NCBI GenBank assembly: GCA_947462875.1
Contig: CANHQJ010000026.1
Span: 1 to 47,987 of the forward strand
Length of the DNA stretch: 47,987 bases
Source of the DNA: Verrucomicrobiia bacterium
GTDB taxonomy: Bacteria > Verrucomicrobiota > Verrucomicrobiia > Verrucomicrobiales > Akkermansiaceae
Direction: 5' to 3'
Shown here: piece after piece, positions 43,392 to 47,987 of the stretch
How the letters are laid out: every line of letters begins with the position of its first letter
Numbering within the stretch: the first letter of the stretch is position 1
Notes under the pieces: model-generated
The model's input: the letters and a program-made list of their open reading frames with translations, nothing else
Database searches by the model: none
What the model was told of the DNA's origin: nothing
Position numbers and translations under genes: made by a program

Positions 43392-45587
43392 CGCGGGATG
43401 CACGGGGCACCAATCATTCGCTGCTGGTGCGATATCCGACGGCACCTGATCCACATACGAAGTATTTGCCGCGTGACAGCCGGCCGTGGCGCGTTTGCCC
43501 GAGGACTTGCAGAGCGTGCAGCTGACGAGGCCGGAGTTCTTGGTCATTTGCTGGAAGGCATTCGCCTTGTAGCCGAGACGGTCCGCCGTTTTCATGATGT
43601 CCACCCAAATCGGCAACGACAGCGTGGAGCCGTAGCCGCCTTGGATCGTGCGTTTCGGCTCATCCATGCCGCACCAGACGGCGCAGGTGAGTGAGGAAGT
43701 GTAGCCCGCGAACCAGGCGTCTTTGAAGTTGTTGGTGGTGCCGGTTTTTCCCGCGCAGGGCTTATCGAAGCCGAGGCGCTTGACCGAGTTCGCGGTGCCG
43801 CTGGTGGTCACTTCTTCGAGGATTTTCGAGACCGAGTAGGCGGAACCGGGGGAGGCGGCCTGGTAGGGCAGGGGCGGTGTTTCATAGACGAGATCACCGT
43901 TGCGTTTGCGGATCGAGGAAATCAGAAACGGCCGGTAGCGCACACCGCCGTTGGGGAGCATCGAGTAGGCCGAGGCGACCTGATAGGGCGTCGCTTCCCA
44001 CGAGCCGAGATAGGACGAGGGGTTCAGCTGCATTTTGTGATTGAACGCCTGTTCGCAGACATGGGCGACATTGCTGAGGCCGGCGTGATTGCCGACCCGT
44101 ACCGACATGGTGTTGCGCGATTTGATCAAGCCATACGAAACCGGATGCGGGCCGCCGTAAGTGCCGTCGGAATTTTTCGGATGCCAGTTCGAAGGCGCGC
44201 CCTTGATTTCGCCCGAGGCGATGTAGCCGTCCGAGATCATCGTATCGGGGCGCAGGCCTTTGTCGAACGCCGCGAGATAAACGAAGGGCTTGAACACCGA
44301 ACCGATCTGGCGCTTGGCCTGGATCGCACGATTGAACTTCGATTCATCCGCCGAGCGGCCACCCACGAATGCCAGCACGGCACCGGTGTGATTTTCAATC
44401 ACCACCGCGGCGCCCTGGATGTATTCGGTGGGAGTTTTTTTGCCTTCCGGAATCGCCTGCCACTGGGCACGCGTTTGGTGGGGGTAGCCGGGCATTTTTT
44501 CGATCTTCGATAGAGTGGCTTCCACGGCCTCCTCGGCTTTGCTTTGAATGAGGTTATCGATGGTGGTGGTGATGATCAGACCACCGAATTCGATGTTTTC
44601 TTTTTCCAGAATGATTTCCAGATCGCGGCGGATGGCATCCAGCGCATAGGACTCGCGCACCTTGCGGCGGTTCGCGGGACGGATGTCGAGCGCTTGCGCC
44701 TTCGCCTCATCGGCCTGGGCGCGGGTGATGACTTTCGCATTCACCATGCGCTCCAGCGTGGAATTGCGCTCGCGGATGGCGGCATCCATGTTGTTGAAGG
44801 GATTGAAGGCGTCAGGTCCACGAACGATGCCCGCGAGCATCGCCGATTCCGATAGGTTCAGTTCCGAGGCATTTTTTTCAAAGTAAATGCGCGAGGCCTC
44901 CTGAATGCCGCGGATCGAGCGGCCCCAGTTGATCGAGTTCAAATAGGCTTCCAGCACGCGGTCCTTGCTGCCAAGGTGTTTTTCGATGCGATAGGCGATG
45001 GCGATCTCGAGAAATTTCCGATCGATCAGTTGCAGTTTGCTTTGTTTGACGCCGTATTGCTTCAGCTTGAAAACATCCGAGGCCAACTGCTGCGTGATGG
45101 TGGAAGCGCCCTCGCGTTTGCCCTGCATGTTGTTGTAGGCGGCGCGGACGATGCCGATGGGATCGAAGGCACCATGGCTGTAAAAGCGCTCGTCCTCACG
45201 CGCGAGGATGGCCTTGCGGAAATCGGCGGATACCTGATCGAGCGAAATGATGTCGCGGATCTCGCCATGCATCCGTGCGAGTTCCTCGCCGCGACGGTCC
45301 AGGATCACCGAGCGCTCGGGCATCTCGTGGATTTTTGTCAGGTCGTATTGCTTGGCGCGGGCTCCGTAGATAATCGAGATGAACAAAAGAACATACAGCC
45401 CCGCGATGCATGGGTCACCGATCAGGCGCAGGAGAAACCTGACAAACATCGGCCGATGGCGGATGGTGTAGTGAAACAGGTGGAACGGCCAAAGGAACAA
45501 TAGCGAAAGCATCGTCGGTTGACGAGTCTCATCGGCACTGCTGGGGCGACGTTTGGGGGTGGGTTTGCCGGATTTGGTGCGAGCCAT
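43239..45587 (-). CDS. Class A penicillin-binding protein (PBP1A/1C-like)
   Basis: 782 residues from ATG 45587. A basic cytoplasmic start leads to a membrane region near 25-75 (possibly two helices). The GT51 glycosyltransferase has EDERFYSHGAFD and STITQQLA; the transpeptidase has the serine box GSVFKPF, SRN and KTGTTN. It polymerises and crosslinks peptidoglycan. A C-terminal cysteine-rich zone (CTLCKSSGKRATAGC) is followed by a 50-residue tail of RAVPVEEP-type repeats. The longer frame upstream (to 45725) lacks support. It is divergent from pyrH by 180 bp. Confidence 0.94.
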   Translation of the reverse strand: MARTKSGKPTPKRRPSSADETRQPTMLSLLFLWPFHLFHYTIRHRPMFVRFLLRLIGDPCIAGLYVLLFISIIYGARAKQYDLTKIHEMPERSVILDRRGEELARMHGEIRDIISLDQVSADFRKAILAREDERFYSHGAFDPIGIVRAAYNNMQGKREGASTITQQLASDVFKLKQYGVKQSKLQLIDRKFLEIAIAYRIEKHLGSKDRVLEAYLNSINWGRSIRGIQEASRIYFEKNASELNLSESAMLAGIVRGPDAFNPFNNMDAAIRERNSTLERMVNAKVITRAQADEAKAQALDIRPANRRKVRESYALDAIRRDLEIILEKENIEFGGLIITTTIDNLIQSKAEEAVEATLSKIEKMPGYPHQTRAQWQAIPEGKKTPTEYIQGAAVVIENHTGAVLAFVGGRSADESKFNRAIQAKRQIGSVFKPFVYLAAFDKGLRPDTMISDGYIASGEIKGAPSNWHPKNSDGTYGGPHPVSYGLIKSRNTMSVRVGNHAGLSNVAHVCEQAFNHKMQLNPSSYLGSWEATPYQVASAYSMLPNGGVRYRPFLISSIRKRNGDLVYETPPLPYQAASPGSAYSVSKILEEVTTSGTANSVKRLGFDKPCAGKTGTTNNFKDAWFAGYTSSLTCAVWCGMDEPKRTIQGGYGSTLSLPIWVDIMKTADRLGYKANAFQQMTKNSGLVSCTLCKSSGKRATAGCHAANTSYVDQVPSDIAPAANDWCPVHPARAIPVEEDEAPSPTAPLRAVPIEEPARPALRAVPVEEPSRTPLRAQPVEE

Positions 45588-45767
45588 AAATAGGAATGAG
45601 CGCAGCCTAGGGCGGAACGGGCGAAATTTCGAGAGCGATTTTGTGAAAAATCGATGAAGAGATGGTGCGCGCTCCGTTATGGCCTGCAAGAAATTTTCGC
45701 GTCGACTCATCTTGGGAATTGCCATCGCGGCGGATTTCTGATGGATTCTTTCAGCCTGAACCGATCT

Positions 45768-46502
45768 ATGACTGACTCATCTTCGTCCGACCCGCGAAAT
45801 TTCCGCCGTGCCATTCTGAAACTCAGTGGGGAGGCGCTGCGGGAAGTCGGCAGTCGTGACAATATCTCGCCGGAAATCGTGGATCGCATCGCCAGCGAAA
45901 TCGCAGCCTCGCTGAAAAACGGACTGCAACTTGGCGTCGTCGTCGGTGGAGGAAATTTCTGGCGCGGTGCCTCCGCCAGTGCGCGTGGCATGGATCGCGC
46001 CACCGCCGACTACGTGGGCATGCTGGCCACCGTGATGAACGCTCTGGCCTTGCAGAGCGCGCTGGAAGACGAGGGCGTGCCTTGTGTGGTGATGTCGGCG
46101 ATCGAGATGAAAAACGTCGCCGAAACCTTCATCCGCCGACGTGCGGAAAAGTACCTCGATGAGGGCAAAGTCGTGATTTTCGCCGCCGGCACCGGCAGTC
46201 CGTTTTTCTCGACGGATACCACCGCCGCATTACGGGCCAGTGAAATGGGTGCACAGGTGATTTTCAAGGCCACGATGGTGGACGGTGTCTATGACAGCGA
46301 CCCGAAGAAAAATCCGAACGCGTTGCGCTACGAGACCGTTTCGTTCCAAGAGTGCATCTCCGCACAACTCAAGGTGATGGACACCACGGCCTTCAGCCTC
46401 TGCATGGACAACCACATTCCGATCATTGTGTTTGATCTGGAGAAACCCGGCAACATCACCACCGCACTCCTGGGTGGTCCGATCGGCACCGTGGTGCAAT
46501 GA
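45768..46502 (+). CDS. pyrH: Uridylate kinase (UMP kinase)
   Basis: 244 residues from ATG 45768; 45741 and 45654 are in-frame alternatives that lack homology. Phosphorylates UMP to UDP as a hexameric amino-acid-kinase fold. Motifs: AILKLSGEALRE, GVVVGGGNFWRGA, a tail TTAALRASEMGAQVIFKATMVDG and GTGSPFFSTD. Its stop overlaps the frr start by 4 bp (ATGA), the common pyrH-frr coupling of translation and nucleotide genes. tsf and rpsB, often upstream, are not here. No Shine-Dalgarno is seen. Confidence 0.95.
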   Translation: MTDSSSSDPRNFRRAILKLSGEALREVGSRDNISPEIVDRIASEIAASLKNGLQLGVVVGGGNFWRGASASARGMDRATADYVGMLATVMNALALQSALEDEGVPCVVMSAIEMKNVAETFIRRRAEKYLDEGKVVIFAAGTGSPFFSTDTTAALRASEMGAQVIFKATMVDGVYDSDPKKNPNALRYETVSFQECISAQLKVMDTTAFSLCMDNHIPIIVFDLEKPGNITTALLGGPIGTVVQ

Positions 46503-47089
46503 ATTTTCTAACTAACAAACGTATGGATCCCGAAGAAGCATTGATGGAAGTCGAAATGGACATGCAGAAAGCCGTGGAGCACTTGCTGCACGAGTTCAGC
46601 AGTGTGCGCACGGGCAAGGCATCGCCCGCTTTGATCGAGAACATGGACGTGTATGTGCGTGCCTATGACTCGGTGATGAAGCTCAAGGCCGTCGCCGTGG
46701 TGACCACTCCGGAGCCGCGCATGCTGATGGTGCAGCCCTTTGACCCCTCGACCACGCAGGACATCGAGCGTGCGATCCGTGAGAGCAAGCTGGGGCTCAA
46801 TCCTTCGGCCGCCGATCGTTCGATCCGCGTGCCCGTGCCGGAACTTTCCGAGGAGCGCCGTCGCGAAATGGCGAAGCTGATCAAACAAATGGGCGAGGAG
46901 GCCAAGGTCAGCGTGCGTCAGGTGCGCAAGGAAGGCATGGATGCGGCGAAAAAAATGAAAGCCGAAAACATCCTCACCGAGGACGGACAGAAAGTGTTCG
47001 AAGACGATGTGCAGAAACTCACGGACAAGTCCGTAAAGGAGATCGATGTGCACGTCGTCGCGAAAGAGAAGGAGATCATGAAGATTTGA
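46499..47089 (+). CDS. frr: Ribosome recycling factor
   Basis: 196 residues. Splits post-termination ribosomes with EF-G. Motifs are LHEFSSVRTGKASPALIE, the bent region PEPRMLMVQPFDPS, then GLNPSAADRSIRVPVPELSEERR and the helix RQVRKEGMDAAKKMK. The ATG at 46499 overlaps the pyrH stop; the internal ATG at 46523 gives MDPEEALME, the more usual beginning of this family, and may be the true start. Same transcript as pyrH. Confidence 0.95.
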   Translation: MNFLTNKRMDPEEALMEVEMDMQKAVEHLLHEFSSVRTGKASPALIENMDVYVRAYDSVMKLKAVAVVTTPEPRMLMVQPFDPSTTQDIERAIRESKLGLNPSAADRSIRVPVPELSEERRREMAKLIKQMGEEAKVSVRQVRKEGMDAAKKMKAENILTEDGQKVFEDDVQKLTDKSVKEIDVHVVAKEKEIMKI

Positions 47090-47129
47090 GTGCGATACTC
47101 GGCATGCAAACAATTGTTTTATTTCAATT

Positions 47130-47876
47130 ATGAACATTGTTTTACCGATTTGCCGCTTTTGGGCTATGTTGATTATCCTGATCAACGTTGCCGCATTTCC
47201 GGCAGTCGGTGATGTTGTTTATGATTTTGAAGCAGCGAAAAAACGTGCGAAGTTGGAGAATAAGGACGTAATCCTCTCGTTTTCTGGATTTCGATGGTGG
47301 CAAGAAACCGTAGGAATCAATACGCAGACCGACGATCCGTGGATTAACACGCACTTCATTGTGATCGAAGTGGGGATTCCCCTTCAGCAATTGGTAAAAG
47401 CGACCCCCAGTAATGAAGATGATCAGGCGATTCGCAAAATTCGTCGGCAGTTCCATCAATTAGTGGATGAACCGTCCCCTGCAATTTTGGTTTTGGATGA
47501 GAGTGGTCGTCCGTATGCTGAAATTGATTCTAATGAACAGCCTGCGGAAGCATACATTCCTGCATTGAAAGAAGCGTTGCTGCTGAAAAGCAAAAGAGAC
47601 CATGCGTTTCAGCGTGCCGAGAAGGTATCTGGCTTGGAAAAGTCACGATTACTGAACGAAGGACTGAAAGCCTTGTGCGAAATCAAAGTGGATGGGGTAT
47701 CCCACATGTCGGTGCTTCAGGAAAATGTGGTGGATTTCTATTATCAGGATATCGTGGAACAGATCGTCAAAAATGATCCCCAAAACACTCTTAGGTTACA
47801 TAAGACGTGGATGGAGAGAATTATGATTGTGAGGCAACTTGTCAGCTCCCCCAAAAGCGGTACAGTTTTAAAATAG
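47130..47876 (+). CDS. Secreted thioredoxin-fold-like protein, 3' end cut by an IS
   Basis: About 248 residues as open. A hydrophobic start (MNIVLPICRFWAMLIILIN) is a signal peptide. Residues 30-130 resemble the secreted thioredoxin-like proteins common in this phylum (FEAAKKRAKLENKDVILSFSG, then SPAILVLDESGRPYAEI), but the active-site position reads GFRWWQETV, so no CxxC is present and redox activity is doubtful. The last residues (SSPKSGTVLK) come from the end of the insertion element beginning near 47830-47840, so the natural C-terminus is lost. It is AT-richer than its neighbours. Confidence 0.65.
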   Translation: MNIVLPICRFWAMLIILINVAAFPAVGDVVYDFEAAKKRAKLENKDVILSFSGFRWWQETVGINTQTDDPWINTHFIVIEVGIPLQQLVKATPSNEDDQAIRKIRRQFHQLVDEPSPAILVLDESGRPYAEIDSNEQPAEAYIPALKEALLLKSKRDHAFQRAEKVSGLEKSRLLNEGLKALCEIKVDGVSHMSVLQENVVDFYYQDIVEQIVKNDPQNTLRLHKTWMERIMIVRQLVSSPKSGTVLK

Positions 47877-47987
47877 AGTTTTAGGGTTGATGGGAGAGTT
47901 GGTTGAGGTTGGTGTTTGACGTGTGGTTTGTTCGAGTTGCTCTCGGAAGAGAGCGGGAGGGATGCCGTTGAGAGCATCGTGAGTGCG
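47830..47987 (-). mobile_element. End of an IS3-family-like insertion sequence running off the right edge
   Basis: A TG-started end at 47840 (TGTCAGCTCCCCCAAAAGCG) or 47830 (TGAGGCAAC) resembles IS3-type terminal repeats with CCCC and AAAAG blocks. The transposase C-terminus lies inside and ends only 28 bp from 47840. The rest of the element is outside the window. TGAGGCAAC is also found twice in the left element. Confidence 0.55.
47868..47987 (-). CDS. IS3-type transposase (OrfB), C-terminal fragment (partial)
   Basis: On the minus strand the frame from 47987 to the stop at 47868 reads RTHDALNGIPPALF then REQLEQTTRQTP and a Thr/Ser/Asn tail. RxHxALxGxPP is the C-terminal signature of IS3-family (rve-type) transposases, comparable with RPHSALGGxTPxEF. 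The catalytic DDE residues lie outside the window. Family assignment is from this short block plus the terminal repeat. Confidence 0.6.
   Translation of the reverse strand, partial: RTHDALNGIPPALFREQLEQTTRQTPTSTNSPINPKTLF

Overview
The window reads as one contig of a Gram-negative, moderately GC-rich bacterium, most likely Verrucomicrobiota (Akkermansiaceae or Verrucomicrobiaceae-like). This placement rests on the mix of gene families: a DUF6797/PQQ-propeller secreted protein, a NusB with a very long insertion, secreted Calx-beta/PPC proteins, an unusual ExbB/ExbD-like cluster, a TonB receptor and a class A PBP. Almost no gene has a Shine-Dalgarno sequence. It is inferred from gene content, not from a 16S gene, and none is present. 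No tRNA, rRNA or CRISPR array was recognised.

Layout. 1-167 is the end of an insertion element (transposase N-terminus pointing out of the window, with two 25-bp repeats). 266-1312 is ilvC. 1458-3237 is a divergent pair: a VWA protein and a BrxR/CapW-like WYL regulator, followed by a ROK-like kinase (3319-4704). 4729-8779 holds a class I fumarase, a trypsin-fold lipoprotein and an aldehyde dehydrogenase. 8963-13762 holds a DUF6797 propeller protein, a universal stress protein and a P1B-4 metal ATPase. 13819-15882 is a two-gene unit with a Calx-beta metalloprotease. 16003-18883 is a minus-strand run (secreted protein, M23 peptidase, RidA-like, TatD). 18986-24117 contains a CorA-like protein, dnaA, ribH-nusB and rsgA. 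24193-29737 is a small DUF1311 protein and a four-gene export/envelope unit led by an ABC half-transporter. 29832-33797 is a RegB/RegA-type redox two-component pair divergent from a TonB-dependent receptor. 34110-39274 is a four-gene envelope cluster: BatA-like VWA, zinc-ribbon ExbB/MotA-like channel and two different ExbD/MotB-like subunits. 39406-47089 holds recQ, recN, a class A PBP, and pyrH-frr. 47130-47876 is a thioredoxin-fold gene cut by a second insertion element that runs off the right edge.

Most genes are housekeeping. The two places that look like poorly described systems are the ExbB/two-ExbD/BatA cluster (34110-39274), where only one of the two B-type subunits keeps a membrane aspartate, and the WYL regulator/VWA pair (1458-3237), whose regulator resembles those that control phage-defence operons. 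Both contig ends lie in insertion elements, so assembly probably broke at repeats.
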